The notes: a model not told the origin generated them from the sequence alone. DNA of 64,000 bases from Desulfurivibrio alkaliphilus AHT 2 (GCF_000092205.1 NC_014216.1:1865742-1929741), one strand, 5' to 3'. Positions 45,014 through 53,960 are shown, numbered from the stretch's first letter. A program made the numbers and translations.

Positions 45014-45763
45014 TTACTGCCAGTCCAGGTCGGCCAGCACCGGCAGGTGGTCGCTGGCGATTTTGGAGATCTGCATCCGGCAGCGCTGGCGTTTGACAAT
45101 CGCGAAAGGCCCGCGGACGAAAATCTTATCCAGCCCGCCGGTGGGAGAAAAAGATGGGTAGGTAAGGTAAGGGCTCTGAAAATCTTCCTGGTGACTGGAG
45201 GCGCATTTGAAGTCCATCACCTCGGTGAACATGGGCGACAGGCGGGTGAACCAGTCGTTGAAGTCACCGCCCACGATGCAGGGGTCATCCGGGGCCAGGG
45301 CCGCAAACTCCGGGGTCTTGACCAGGTTTCCCACCTGCCTGGGCCGCTCGTTGAAAGAAAGCCCCAGGTGCAGATTGAACACCGCCAGGGGGCGGGACTT
45401 GCCGTTGCTCTCCGGAATCTCAAGGGCCGTGTAGAGACAGCCCCGCGCCTTGTGGCCGGGCAGGGTCAGGTCGATGTTGCGCTCGGCCACAATGGGAAAG
45501 CGGCTTAAGGTAGCATTACCATAATGCCCCTTGGTGAGGGCCACGTTGAGCCCCAGCGCCCGGTGCGGATAGCCGCAAAGGCCGGCCAGTTCCTCGGCCA
45601 GGTCCAGGTTGCGGGAACGGGGCACCCCCACATCCACTTCCTGGAGCAGCAGCAGGTCGGGTTCGTGGTGCTTGATGATCCGGGCGATCCGCTCGGGGCG
45701 AAAAAGGCGATCAACCCCGATGGCCCGGTGAATATTGTACGACATCACTCGTAAACGCATCAT
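45014..45763 (-). CDS. Endonuclease/exonuclease/phosphatase family protein
   Basis: A 249-aa metal-dependent phosphoesterase of the EEP fold. Conserved blocks are VMSYNIHRAIGVD, PDLLLLQEVD (metal-binding Glu), VFNLHLGL, IVGGDFNDW (catalytic Asp/Asn) and the terminal SDHLPVLADL (His). Family members cleave nucleic acids or phospholipid headgroups; the substrate cannot be told. The gene is five bases from an alpha/beta-hydrolase gene on the same strand. Confidence 0.87.
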   Translation of the reverse strand: MMRLRVMSYNIHRAIGVDRLFRPERIARIIKHHEPDLLLLQEVDVGVPRSRNLDLAEELAGLCGYPHRALGLNVALTKGHYGNATLSRFPIVAERNIDLTLPGHKARGCLYTALEIPESNGKSRPLAVFNLHLGLSFNERPRQVGNLVKTPEFAALAPDDPCIVGGDFNDWFTRLSPMFTEVMDFKCASSHQEDFQSPYLTYPSFSPTGGLDKIFVRGPFAIVKRQRCRMQISKIASDHLPVLADLDWQ

Positions 45764-45768
45764 CTCCT

Positions 45769-46605
45769 TTACCGCACTCCCATTTTTTTGCGCCGGGGCT
45801 TTTGCCCCAGCTTGCGGCAGAACATCGCCAGGGCCTGAAAATACAGGTCCCCCACCCGCTCGATGATATCGTTATGCCCGGCACCCGGCACCAGTTGAAA
45901 TTCCTTGCTCTGAGCCCCGCAATGGGCCTGCAGGGCTTCGGCCAGGCCCGGCGGGATGATCTCGTCATGCTGGGCATGGAGGATGTAGGTGGGTTTTTCG
46001 ACCAGGGTCATTTTCTGCACATTGCAAAAGCCTTCCGCCTCGCTGCTCAGCCCGCAGTCCTGCACGTCGACCCCCAGGCCGAGCAGAAAAGGCAGGGTCT
46101 GGGCAATGCCGCTTTCGATGATCAACCCCTCCACCTCACCGGCCGGGGCGCTGACCGCCAGGTCAATGGCCGGAACACTGCCCAGGGAGCGGCCCATGAC
46201 CCCCAGGCGGCCGCTTTTGCCCCGCTCGGCCAGGGTAGCGCGGACCACCGGCAGCAGTTTACGGGCATCACTGACCAGGTTGGCAACCGACGGGGTGCCG
46301 GTGGCGGCCCCGTAGCCCCGGTATTCGGCCACCACCAGGTTGATCCCGGCGGCGTTGAAGCGGGGCCCCAGCTCGTCGTAATCACTGGCCACCTCGCCGT
46401 TACCGTGAAAAAACAGCAAGTTGGGCGCCTCCGCCGCTTCCGCTCCCAGGTGGTAACGCAACGGCAGTTTCACCCCCGGCACCACTTCCACCTCCTGATC
46501 AAACGCCGGCGCCGCGGGGGGGTGCCAGTCCGCCCGGGGGTGAAACAGGGCCGCGGCAATGGCGGGATGAGCCAGTTTTTCGTAATTCATTGCACGAATA
46601 TCCAT
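45769..46605 (-). CDS. Alpha/beta hydrolase
   Basis: A 278-aa serine hydrolase fold. The oxyanion region LLFFHGNGEVASDY is near residue 80, the nucleophile elbow GVMGRSLGSVPAI has the Ser near 145, and a His follows in GAGHNDII near 245. YILHAQHDEIIPPGLA supplies the acid. It belongs to the small cytosolic BEM46-like group of unknown substrate. No signal peptide is visible. It is probably co-transcribed with the phosphoesterases on either side. Confidence 0.88.
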   Translation of the reverse strand: MDIRAMNYEKLAHPAIAAALFHPRADWHPPAAPAFDQEVEVVPGVKLPLRYHLGAEAAEAPNLLFFHGNGEVASDYDELGPRFNAAGINLVVAEYRGYGAATGTPSVANLVSDARKLLPVVRATLAERGKSGRLGVMGRSLGSVPAIDLAVSAPAGEVEGLIIESGIAQTLPFLLGLGVDVQDCGLSSEAEGFCNVQKMTLVEKPTYILHAQHDEIIPPGLAEALQAHCGAQSKEFQLVPGAGHNDIIERVGDLYFQALAMFCRKLGQKPRRKKMGVR

Positions 46606-46616
46606 CTTATCGTCCT

Positions 46617-47813
46617 TTACTGATGATAAAGCTTGATCAGCGTCACCTCGGGCGGCGCCAGAAAGCGGACCGGCGGCCCCCAGGTACCGGTTCCGCGCCC
46701 CACATAAAGATAGCGGCCATCTTCGGCCCGGCTCAAGCCGGTGGGCACCCGGTAGGCCAGCCAGGTAAAAAAATTAAAGGGCACCAGCTGCCCCCGGTGC
46801 ACATGCCCCGACAACTGCAGATCCACATGCCCGCCGGGCACGATTTCCGGCTGATGCTTGAGCAGAATATTATATGTTGCCGCCGGCAATTCGGCCAGCA
46901 GCTCCCGCTCCTGCTCCGGCGGGGTCAACCCCATGGCAATGCCGGTACGATCATCCACCCCGGCGATGCGCAGGCGGTTACCGATGACCACACTCTCCCC
47001 GCGCAGCACGGTAAAACCGGCCTCCTCCAAAAACGCCCGGGATTGCTCCGCCCCCACATAAAACTCATGGTTGCCAAGGATGGCGAATTTGCCCAGCGGG
47101 GCCTCCAGGCGGCGGATTTTGGCCGCCAAGTGAGCAATCCCGTCACCTTGGCCGTCAACAATATCACCGGTGGCCACCAGGATATCCGGCCGGGCCTGCT
47201 CGACTGCCGCCAGCATCGGCGCCAGTCGGGCTTCCTGGACCAGCAACCCCAGGTGGACATCGGTTATTTTAACAATCCGCAGGGGGCGCTCGGCCGGCCA
47301 GGGCTCATTTGCCGCCCCGCTGCCCGCGGCAACGGCCGGGGCAAAATCGGCCAGCTTCGGGGAGGCCAGCCGCACCTCTTCGATGATGATCCGCCGCGCC
47401 TCGAAATGACCGTAAAAGCTGGCGGCCAGGGCAAAAACCAGGGCCAGTTTAAAAATCGCGGCCGGGGGCAAAAACGGGCCCAACCGGCCGGGCTCATCGC
47501 CTGACAGGACTCGCCGCTGCCGGCGATAACGGAGCAGCCAGCCCAGCCCGGAGAGCAGCAGGGCCGCCACCGCAAACAAAAAAACAAACCCCATCCAGTA
47601 AAAACCGGCATAAGCCGCCACCAGGGCCGTACCCTCCAGCCCCTGCCGCTCCAGCAGGCGGACCAGCACCGGGGCCAAAGTCAGCAGCAGCAGGACAAAC
47701 AGCAGCAGCCAGCGCCATCGCCCCGGCTCCCAGGCCGTCTTCAGCAGGCGGTAAAAAAGCCAGTGCAGGCTGCCGTAAACTAAAAAAAACGCCGATAAAA
47801 AGAGCAGCATCAA
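46617..47813 (-). CDS. Membrane-anchored metallophosphoesterase
   Basis: A 398-aa protein with several N-terminal transmembrane helices (residues 1-125) followed by a calcineurin-like phosphoesterase domain. The metal motifs are KITDVHLGLLV, VATGDIVDG, ILGNHEFYVG, LLKHQPEI and LSGHVHRGQLVPF. Members of this YkuE-like group act on phospholipids or UDP sugars; the substrate here is unknown. It is the first gene of a three-gene run with the alpha/beta hydrolase and EEP protein. Confidence 0.9.
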   Translation of the reverse strand: MMLLFLSAFFLVYGSLHWLFYRLLKTAWEPGRWRWLLLFVLLLLTLAPVLVRLLERQGLEGTALVAAYAGFYWMGFVFLFAVAALLLSGLGWLLRYRRQRRVLSGDEPGRLGPFLPPAAIFKLALVFALAASFYGHFEARRIIIEEVRLASPKLADFAPAVAAGSGAANEPWPAERPLRIVKITDVHLGLLVQEARLAPMLAAVEQARPDILVATGDIVDGQGDGIAHLAAKIRRLEAPLGKFAILGNHEFYVGAEQSRAFLEEAGFTVLRGESVVIGNRLRIAGVDDRTGIAMGLTPPEQERELLAELPAATYNILLKHQPEIVPGGHVDLQLSGHVHRGQLVPFNFFTWLAYRVPTGLSRAEDGRYLYVGRGTGTWGPPVRFLAPPEVTLIKLYHQ

Positions 47814-48019
47814 TCAGCCCGAAGTATCGTTTTTTAACCTGCACGGCCGGCTAACCAACAGCCGCCACCGGCAGCAGGGGATGCTAACGTTGCGCTGACC
47901 CACGGGACCGGGTAGAATGGCCGCAATTTGCCAACGGCAAGCCAGCGGTAACTTAATATAATCTACGGCACTGCAACGTAGCCTTGAAACCGACCATACC
48001 ATCCTCACGAGGGGAATCA

Positions 48020-48820
48020 ATGAGCATGGAACTGATTTCCGTTGACCGGAAAAAATGTAAACGTGACGGCATCTGCATGGCAGGGTGCCCATTCGGCTTA
48101 ATCAGCGAAAGCGAGGATGGCGGTTATCCCGCCACCAGACGGGCAGCGGCCCGGATCTGCATCGACTGCGGGCACTGCCTGGCGGTTTGCCCCCACGGCG
48201 CATTAAGCTTAAAGGGTCAGGGCCCGGACAGCTGCCTGCCGCTGGACCGGCGCCTTGTCCCCAGTGCCGAAGCCACCGCCCTGCTGCTGCGCAGCCGGCG
48301 GAGCATCCGCAACTACAAAGACAAACCGGTGCCCCGAGAAGTTCTTGGTGAATTGCTGGATATCAGCCGCTGGGCCCCGTCGGTTAAAAACGCCCAGCCC
48401 ACCAAGTGGCTGATTATTGAATCGCCCTCCGAGAAAAACCGGATGATCGAGCTGACGGTGGACTGGATGCGGGCCAACAACTCCTTTCCGGGAGCGGTCA
48501 GCGCCTGGGAGGAAGGCAAGGACAAGATCCTGAACGGGGCGCCGCATCTGGTGATCGCTTACGCCTCGGATAAGGCCCTGAAACCTGAAATAGACTGCAC
48601 CATCGCCCTGACCTACCTGGACCTGGCCGCCCACGGCAAGGGGCTGGGCACCTGCTGGGCCGGCCTTTTCCTGGCCGCCGCCTTCAACCACCCGCCCCTG
48701 CTGGAAGCCCTGGCGCTGCCGGAAAATCACCGGGTGCACGGCGCCCTGATGCTGGGCTACCCCAAGTTCCGCTTCGCCCGCATCCCCCAGCGCAACCCGA
48801 TTGACGCCACCTGGCGCTAG
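48020..48820 (+). CDS. Ferredoxin-nitroreductase fusion protein
   Basis: A 266-aa protein. An N-terminal two-cluster ferredoxin (CKRDGICMAGCPFG, CIDCGHCLAVCP, about residues 8-65) is fused to an FMN nitroreductase domain (RRSIRNYKDKPVPREVL, WAPSVKNAQPTKW). It should pass electrons from ferredoxin-type clusters to FMN and reduce an unknown acceptor. I chose the ATG at 48020 after GAGGGG. The last base of its stop codon is the first base of repeat copy 6. Confidence 0.9.
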   Translation: MSMELISVDRKKCKRDGICMAGCPFGLISESEDGGYPATRRAAARICIDCGHCLAVCPHGALSLKGQGPDSCLPLDRRLVPSAEATALLLRSRRSIRNYKDKPVPREVLGELLDISRWAPSVKNAQPTKWLIIESPSEKNRMIELTVDWMRANNSFPGAVSAWEEGKDKILNGAPHLVIAYASDKALKPEIDCTIALTYLDLAAHGKGLGTCWAGLFLAAAFNHPPLLEALALPENHRVHGALMLGYPKFRFARIPQRNPIDATWR

Positions 48821-48920
48821 TAAAACTTTCGGCAGCACCACATCTTGCGGCGCTCAAGCCGACCGACGCACTGTTGTACGCCAATCGGCCTGCCGTCCGT
48901 GGCACTGCCGAAAGTTTTAC
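48820..48920 (-). repeat. Palindromic repeat, divergent copy 6
   Basis: A 101-bp palindrome with outer arms GTAAAACTTTCGGCAG and CTGCCGAAAGTTTTAC (16 bp, perfect), followed by the family CA/CA mismatch. The arm sequence differs from copies 1-4, but pairing is kept by matched changes. It starts at the last base of the nitroreductase stop codon. Confidence 0.8.
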
Positions 48921-48921
48921 G

Positions 48922-48958
48922 GTAATCGTTGAGCAGCTCCGCGTTTGTAACTGATTAC
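48922..48958. repeat. Shortened copy of the palindromic repeat
   Basis: It opens GTAATCGTTGAGCAGCTCCGC, like copies 1-4, and closes GATTAC after only 37 bases. It looks like an element that lost its centre. It lies between copies 6 and 7. Confidence 0.6.
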
Positions 48959-48990
48959 GGGATACCCCCTGCGTGACGATCTTCCAAGGA

Positions 48991-49100
48991 GTAAGCGGTC
49001 ACGGGGTGCCCCAGATTGCGGCAAGCAGACCGGCGTAGCGTACACCGGGTACTCAAGCCGGGCTGATCGCCGCAAGGTGGGGTGCCCCGTGACCGCTTAC
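48991..49100 (+). repeat. Palindromic repeat, divergent copy 7
   Basis: A 110-bp palindrome with arms GTAAGCGGTCACGGGG and CCCCGTGACCGCTTAC, a TG/TG mismatch, a second stem, and apex GTACACCGGGTAC. The stem sequence is unlike copies 1-4 yet fully paired. It lies 15 bases from the metV stop. Confidence 0.85.
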
Positions 49101-49115
49101 CCGCGTTTTCCCCTT

Positions 49116-49784
49116 TTACAGGGTGAGGTCGGGGCGCACCGTTTTTCGGGGGCCGCCGTGGCCGGCGCTGCGCCAGTCACGAATGGGGGCCACCCGCTCC
49201 AGATCTTCCCGGCGCTCGAAACGGTTGAGCCGCTCGTGAATGAACTGCCAGATGCAGGGCACTTCCTGGTGAATCTCGCAGCGGCCTTCCACCGAACCGC
49301 CGCAGGGTCCGTTCATCAGGCTTTTGGCACAGCGGGCCACCGGGCAAAGGCCGCCGGTGAGATGCAGCACGCAGTCACCGCAGCCGGCGCACTGCTCGCT
49401 CCACACCCCCTGCTCGGTGGAGCCGCCGAAGCTGGTGGTGTTGACCGCCGGATAAACCTGGTCGTTGGGGCGCAGGTTGGCAATAAAGTTCACCCCCACC
49501 CCGCAGGCCATGGAGACAATGGCGTCGTACTGCCCCTGCCACTGATCGATCTCGTCGACATACTCCTTGTCGCACTGGCGCACTAGGGTGGCGCCGATCA
49601 CCTCGGCCTTTTGCCCCTGTTTCTGTTTGCCCAGGCGAATAAGCGAACTGAGCAGTTCAACTTCCCGCTCGCCGCCGGCGGAGCAGACCGAAACACAGCC
49701 GCGACAGCCCAATACCAGAACGCGCTTGGCATCCCGGACCATTTCCACGATTTCGTTAACCGGTTTACGTTCAGCGATAATCAT
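49116..49784 (-). CDS. metV: Methylenetetrahydrofolate reductase zinc/iron-sulfur subunit (MetV type)
   Basis: A 222-aa protein of the MTHFR C-terminal (MetV) family: GCRGCVSVCSAGG near residue 28, then a Cys-rich part CAGCGDCVLHLTGGLCPVARC, MNGPCGGS and HQEVPCIW. In acetogens and related anaerobes MetV pairs with MetF for methylene-THF reduction in the Wood-Ljungdahl pathway, as I recall. No metF is in the window. It overlaps mvhD by ATGA and is the last gene of hdrC-mvhD-metV. Confidence 0.88.
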   Translation of the reverse strand: MIIAERKPVNEIVEMVRDAKRVLVLGCRGCVSVCSAGGEREVELLSSLIRLGKQKQGQKAEVIGATLVRQCDKEYVDEIDQWQGQYDAIVSMACGVGVNFIANLRPNDQVYPAVNTTSFGGSTEQGVWSEQCAGCGDCVLHLTGGLCPVARCAKSLMNGPCGGSVEGRCEIHQEVPCIWQFIHERLNRFERREDLERVAPIRDWRSAGHGGPRKTVRPDLTL

Positions 49785-50203
49785 CCTTGCTCCCCCTTGA
49801 ACGGACTGGGCCCGAGTTGTTGGACTTTTTCATTCATCTCCTGGGTCACCCGGACAAACTCGGGGTGAAAGCCGCGCTCCAGGTGGAACATGGCCACCCG
49901 CTCGGGCTCCACTTCCAGCTCTTCCAGGGCTTTTTTCACCGCCAGCACCCGCCGGGCGGCCCGCTGACTGCCCATCAGGTTGTGGCACTCATCGGGCCGG
50001 CAGCCGACCACGCAGACTCCGTCGGCCCCCTGCTCGAAGGCGGCCAGCAGATCGGAAACCTTGAGTTTGCCGCCGCAGACCAGCCGGTTGATGTTGGCGT
50101 TGGGCGGAAAACCGTCGGCGGTGAGCCCTTCCCGCCCCTCGGCCAGGGCCTGCTGAGAGGTGTAATGACAACAGAAAACTTGAATATTCGGAGTAAAGGC
50201 CAT
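49781..50203 (-). CDS. mvhD: MvhD-type hydrogenase/heterodisulfide reductase iron-sulfur subunit
   Basis: A 140-aa protein of the MvhD family, which carries a [2Fe-2S] cluster and passes electrons to HdrA-type subunits. Conserved parts are IQVFCCHYTSQQA, VCGGKLKVSDLL, and GADGVCVVGCRPDECHNLMG. Its genes on both sides, hdrC and metV, suggest a complex feeding electrons to methylene-THF reduction. hdrA is absent here, so the partner flavoprotein must be encoded elsewhere if the complex works. Confidence 0.88.
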   Translation of the reverse strand: MAFTPNIQVFCCHYTSQQALAEGREGLTADGFPPNANINRLVCGGKLKVSDLLAAFEQGADGVCVVGCRPDECHNLMGSQRAARRVLAVKKALEELEVEPERVAMFHLERGFHPEFVRVTQEMNEKVQQLGPSPFKGEQG

Positions 50204-50217
50204 TTGTTCGCCCTCCC

Positions 50218-50784
50218 TTAGCGGCCGCCGCCGGCGGCGGCGATCAGCCGCTCATCGGCGGACTGGTTGAGTTTAATGGCCCCGGCCGGGCACTCTTCGG
50301 GACAGATCCCACAGGCCCGGCACTCCTTGGCGTCGATATGGGCCCGACCGCCCTGGTCGATTACCGGAATCCGCCAGGGGCAGACCCGCACGCAGGTAAG
50401 GCAGGAGACACACTGGTCACGCTCCACCCATGCCGCCTTGCCACGCGCCAACAGGTCCTCTTCGGTGAGCAGCCCCTGCTCCAGGGCCAGTTCCCGCAGG
50501 GCGCCGACGATCTCGGCAAATTTAACATCCTGGGGGCAAACGAACACGCAGCTGCGGCAGCCGGAACAATAGCTGAGCAACTCCGAGCTGAGCAGGCGCT
50601 CTTTCAACCCCATACGGATCATATGGATCAGCCGGCGCGGATCGAAATCCGGAATCGCCTGGCTGACCGGGCAGGCGCCGCTGCAGGCCCCGCAAGAATA
50701 ACAGCGGTTAAGGTGCTCACCGCCGGGCCGGGCCGTAACCTCGGCGCTGAAGGCCGCACTAATCTCCTTGTTGGTAATCGCCAT
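50218..50784 (-). CDS. hdrC: HdrC-like iron-sulfur protein with extra ferredoxin domain
   Basis: A 188-aa protein with four 4Fe-4S motifs: CYSCGACSGACP and CSGCRSCVFVCP (the HdrC pair), then CVSCLTCVRVCP and CRACGICPEECP (a second ferredoxin pair). HdrC is normally followed by HdrB/HdrA. Here it is first in a short operon, 14 nt before mvhD. It should act as an electron conduit in the cytosol. Repeat copy 4 lies in its upstream region. Confidence 0.88.
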   Translation of the reverse strand: MAITNKEISAAFSAEVTARPGGEHLNRCYSCGACSGACPVSQAIPDFDPRRLIHMIRMGLKERLLSSELLSYCSGCRSCVFVCPQDVKFAEIVGALRELALEQGLLTEEDLLARGKAAWVERDQCVSCLTCVRVCPWRIPVIDQGGRAHIDAKECRACGICPEECPAGAIKLNQSADERLIAAAGGGR

Positions 50785-50913
50785 AAACTTTCCCCTGTAA
50801 ACCTGGTAATAACTCTAATCCAGCCCGAAAAGACGCAATTTCCCGGGCGGAAGCCGGAACCAAGATCAAAAGCAGCCGTGAATGCTACCGAAAAGCAACG
50901 GTTTTGTCAAACC

Positions 50914-51059
50914 GTAATCGTTCAGCAGCACCGCATTTTCGGGCGATCAGCCAGACTTACGTACATGGGGTACGCTGCGCCTGGCTGCTTACCCGAACCT
51001 GCGGCACTGCTGAACGATTACGGCCCGTTAATTCGGCAGGGCAGTATCCCTGATCAACG
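50914..51059 (+). repeat. Dispersed palindromic repeat, copy 4 (flank on right)
   Basis: The 108-bp palindrome 50914-51021 is nearly the same as copy 1 (arms GTAATCGTTCAGCAG / CTGCTGAACGATTAC, CA/CA mismatch, apex GTACATGGGGTAC). A more divergent flank follows (GGCCCGTTAATTCGG to about 51059). It sits between the kdsD stop and the hdrC start, both on the minus strand. Confidence 0.88.
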
Positions 51060-51065
51060 ATTGCG

Positions 51066-52037
51066 TCAAACCAGAAAGCGAAATTCGCCTTTGCCCAGCA
51101 GATCCTGCAGGTGGAGAATGCCGATCAACTGCCGCTCATCGTCGGTGACCGGCAGCACCGTGACTTCGTGGCGCTGCATAATGCTCAGCGCGTCGGCGGC
51201 CAGCAGTTCGGCGCTGATGCTTTTGGGGTCGGCGGTCATCACCTGGGCCAGGGTCAGCGTTTCGGGTCCTTCTCCCCGGGCCAGCATCCGCCGGACATCG
51301 CCGTCGGTGAGAATGCCCGCCATCCGATGGGCCGATGCCATAACCAGCACCGCGCCCAGATTCTTGCGGTTGAGTTCGGCTAACGCTTCGGCCAAAGAGG
51401 CGGTACTGTCGACCCGGGGAATCCCGTCGCCGGTGAGCATCACCTCGGCCACCCGCACCTTCAGGCGTTCGCCCAGGCTGCCGCCGGGGTGATTGCGCCG
51501 GAAGGCCCGGGCATCGAATTTTTTGCGATTGAGCAGCACCACCGCCAGGGCATCGCCCATGGCCAGCGAGGCGGTGGTGCTGGCGGTGGGGGCCAGCCCC
51601 AGGGGGCAGGCTTCGCGGGGCACCGTCACCGAGAGAACCACGTCGGCCCCCCGGGCCATGCTGGATTCGGGCCGCCCGGTCATGGCAATGATGGCCGCCC
51701 CCCGTTTTTTCAGGGTCGGCAGGAGCTGATTCAGCTCGGCGGTTTCACCGCTGTAGGAGATGGCCAGAATCACATCCCGGGGGTCCACCACCCCCAAGTC
51801 CCCGTGCATGGCCTCCACCGGGTGGAGAAAGAAAGCCGGGGTGCCGGTGGAGTTCAGGGTGGCGGCAATCTTCTGGCCAATGATGCCGGACTTGCCGATG
51901 CCGGTCAGCACCAGCCGGCTGGGGCAATTCATGATCAACTCCACGGCCCGGGCAAACTCATCCCCCACCTGGTCGATCAGGGCCAGAATCCCCTCGGCTT
52001 CAATGCGTAAAACCTCCCTGGCCTGCTCAACACTCAT
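51066..52037 (-). CDS. kdsD: Arabinose-5-phosphate isomerase (KdsD/KpsF)
   Basis: A 323-aa enzyme that converts ribulose 5-phosphate to arabinose 5-phosphate, the first step of KDO synthesis for lipopolysaccharide. An N-terminal SIS sugar-isomerase domain (RLVLTGIGKSGIIGQKIAATL, HGDLGVVDPRDVILAISYSG) is followed by two CBS domains (about 205-320). I chose the ATG at 52037, which overlaps the purF stop by ATGA; an upstream ATG at 52055 is possible. A lipopolysaccharide-making, Gram-negative cell is implied. Confidence 0.94.
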   Translation of the reverse strand: MSVEQAREVLRIEAEGILALIDQVGDEFARAVELIMNCPSRLVLTGIGKSGIIGQKIAATLNSTGTPAFFLHPVEAMHGDLGVVDPRDVILAISYSGETAELNQLLPTLKKRGAAIIAMTGRPESSMARGADVVLSVTVPREACPLGLAPTASTTASLAMGDALAVVLLNRKKFDARAFRRNHPGGSLGERLKVRVAEVMLTGDGIPRVDSTASLAEALAELNRKNLGAVLVMASAHRMAGILTDGDVRRMLARGEGPETLTLAQVMTADPKSISAELLAADALSIMQRHEVTVLPVTDDERQLIGILHLQDLLGKGEFRFLV

Positions 52038-53524
52038 TGCTTGCGGCCCGGGCATGCCAGCGTTGATCCCCCGCAGCCAAGGACGTTTTTACGGAAGTCG
52101 CGATCCGGCGGCACAGGATAATTGCCGTCGAAGCAGGCCTTGCAGAAGTTTTCCGCCGGGGCGCCGGTGGCCTCCACCAGGCCTTCCAGGCTAAGGTAAT
52201 AGAGGGTGTCCAGATCGAGATAGTCGCGAATTTGCTCCACCGTCTTCTGGTTGGCCACCAGCTCTTCGCAGGAAGGAAAGTCGATCCCGTAATAACAGGG
52301 GTTGCGGGTGGGCGGGCAACTGATCACCATATGCACTTCTTTAACCCCGATGCCGCGCAAAGACTGGACCCGGCTGCGGGCCGTGGTGCCGCGGATGATG
52401 GAGTCTTCCATGATGATCACCCGCTTGTTTTCGAGAAAGCTGCGAATGGGGTTAAGCTTGACCCGCACGGAGAAATCACGCATGGACTGGGTGGGCTGGA
52501 TAAAGGTACGCCCCACATAATGGTTGCGGATCACCCCCATTTCCAGAGGAATTCCCGAGGCCTGGGCGTAGCCGATGGCGGCATAGTTGCCCGAGTCGGG
52601 AAAGGGCATCACCAGGTCGGCCTCAATGGGGCATTCCCGGGCCAGAATCTCACCCATCCGCTTGCGGCTCTGATAGACGTTGATCCCGAAAATATCGCTG
52701 TCCGGCCGGGCAAAATAGACATGTTCAAAGATGCAGAAGCTCGGCGGCTGGTTTTGCTCAAGATGCAGCGAACGCAAACCCTGCTGGTCGATGATCAGCA
52801 CCTCACCGGGCTCCACATCGCGGATGTACTGGGCTTCCACCAGATCCAGGGCACAGGTTTCAGAGGCCACAATGTATGAACCGTTGTTGAGCCGGCCCAG
52901 GCAGAGAGGCCTGAAGCCTCCCGGGTCGCGCACCGCCACCAGCTTGTCTTTGGTCATCAGCAGGATGGAGTAAGCCCCCTTGATCAGCCGAAAGGTCTCG
53001 ACAATAGCTTGATCCAGCTCCATATCCAGGCAGCGGGCCAGCAAATGGACCACCACCTCGCTGTCCATGGTGGACTGAAAAATCGAGCCCTGGCTCTCCA
53101 GTTCATCACGCAAACTGCGAATATTGACCAGATTGCCATTATGAGCCACGGCCAGGGTGGAGCCCCGGTGGGTGGCAACAAAAGGTTGAGCGTTGGTGAT
53201 GTGGGAAGCCCCGGTGGTGGAGTAGCGCACATGCCCCACCGCCAGGTGCCCCTGCAAACGCCCCAGGTCTTCCTCGCTGAACACCTCCGGCACCAGCCCC
53301 ATGCCTTTGTGCTGGCGGATCTGCTCGCCGTCGGAGACCACGATCCCGGCGCTTTCCTGGCCGCGGTGCTGCAGGGAAAAGAGCCCGAAGTAGGTAATTT
53401 TGGCGGCATAAGGATGGCCGTAGATGCCGCAGACCCCGCACTCTTCCCGGGGTCGATCGTTGGCGGCAGCCGCCGGCGGCAGGTAGTCGGTTGAAGGTAT
53501 TGGAGTCGCCATGAGAGTCGCCAT
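52034..53524 (-). CDS. purF: Amidophosphoribosyltransferase
   Basis: The enzyme makes 5-phosphoribosylamine from PRPP and glutamine, the first committed step of purine synthesis. The N-terminal nucleophile Cys is in EECGVCGIYGH after a short propeptide. The glutaminase block reads GHVRYSTTGAS, and the PRPP-binding site VIIMEDSIIRGTTARS is near residue 360. Cysteines near the C-terminus (FCKACFDGNYP) may hold a 4Fe-4S cluster, as in the B. subtilis type. The start is uncertain (53524 or 53512); neither has a good Shine-Dalgarno. Confidence 0.95.
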   Translation of the reverse strand: MATLMATPIPSTDYLPPAAAANDRPREECGVCGIYGHPYAAKITYFGLFSLQHRGQESAGIVVSDGEQIRQHKGMGLVPEVFSEEDLGRLQGHLAVGHVRYSTTGASHITNAQPFVATHRGSTLAVAHNGNLVNIRSLRDELESQGSIFQSTMDSEVVVHLLARCLDMELDQAIVETFRLIKGAYSILLMTKDKLVAVRDPGGFRPLCLGRLNNGSYIVASETCALDLVEAQYIRDVEPGEVLIIDQQGLRSLHLEQNQPPSFCIFEHVYFARPDSDIFGINVYQSRKRMGEILARECPIEADLVMPFPDSGNYAAIGYAQASGIPLEMGVIRNHYVGRTFIQPTQSMRDFSVRVKLNPIRSFLENKRVIIMEDSIIRGTTARSRVQSLRGIGVKEVHMVISCPPTRNPCYYGIDFPSCEELVANQKTVEQIRDYLDLDTLYYLSLEGLVEATGAPAENFCKACFDGNYPVPPDRDFRKNVLGCGGSTLACPGRKQ

Positions 53525-53680
53525 GAAGATTAAAGTTAGCCCAAATTCAGACACGCAACTTGCGCACAGAAAAAAGCGTAACTATACCTTTTCGCGGGCT
53601 TGGGGGCAAAGTTTTTTTCCAAATGGGAGATTCAGGCCGGCAGGGAAAGGGGCTCGGCTGCTCGGTTACGAAGGGAGAGT

Positions 53681-53902
53681 TCAATCGAGCCAGTGGCGCC
53701 GCTCACGTAGAAACTCGGCGGCCAGCAGGGCAGCACCGGTTAAGGTGGCGGCGGTCAAACCGACCAGCGGGATCCACAACGGAAACCGGCAGGAAGCCGG
53801 AGCGGCCGGCGGCGCCGACGGCAGATCGCGGCCGCAGAAGGGACAGACCACCGCCCGGGGGTTGATTTTCTCGTAACAATATGCGCAGGTTTGCGAAGCC
53901 AT
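53681..53902 (-). CDS. Small zinc-ribbon membrane protein
   Basis: A 73-aa protein with one zinc ribbon (CAYC...CPFC, residues 6-24) and one transmembrane helix (about residues 42-64). Function is unknown; such proteins often have regulatory roles at the membrane. It is a real-looking gene with normal codon use, but no clear Shine-Dalgarno precedes it. Confidence 0.65.
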   Translation of the reverse strand: MASQTCAYCYEKINPRAVVCPFCGRDLPSAPPAAPASCRFPLWIPLVGLTAATLTGAALLAAEFLRERRHWLD

Positions 53903-53931
53903 GCCAGCATGTTATCCCGGCCGGGCAAAGC

Positions 53932-53960
53932 TTGTCAAGAAGGAGCAGCAAAGATATGAT
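53932..53960 (+). promoter_or_regulatory. Sigma-70-type promoter upstream of trxA
   Basis: TTGTCA (53932-53937) and TATGAT (53955-53960) are separated by 17 bases, close to the consensus. It points toward trxA with a leader of about 190 bases. The gap between here and trxA contains no other feature. Confidence 0.6.
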
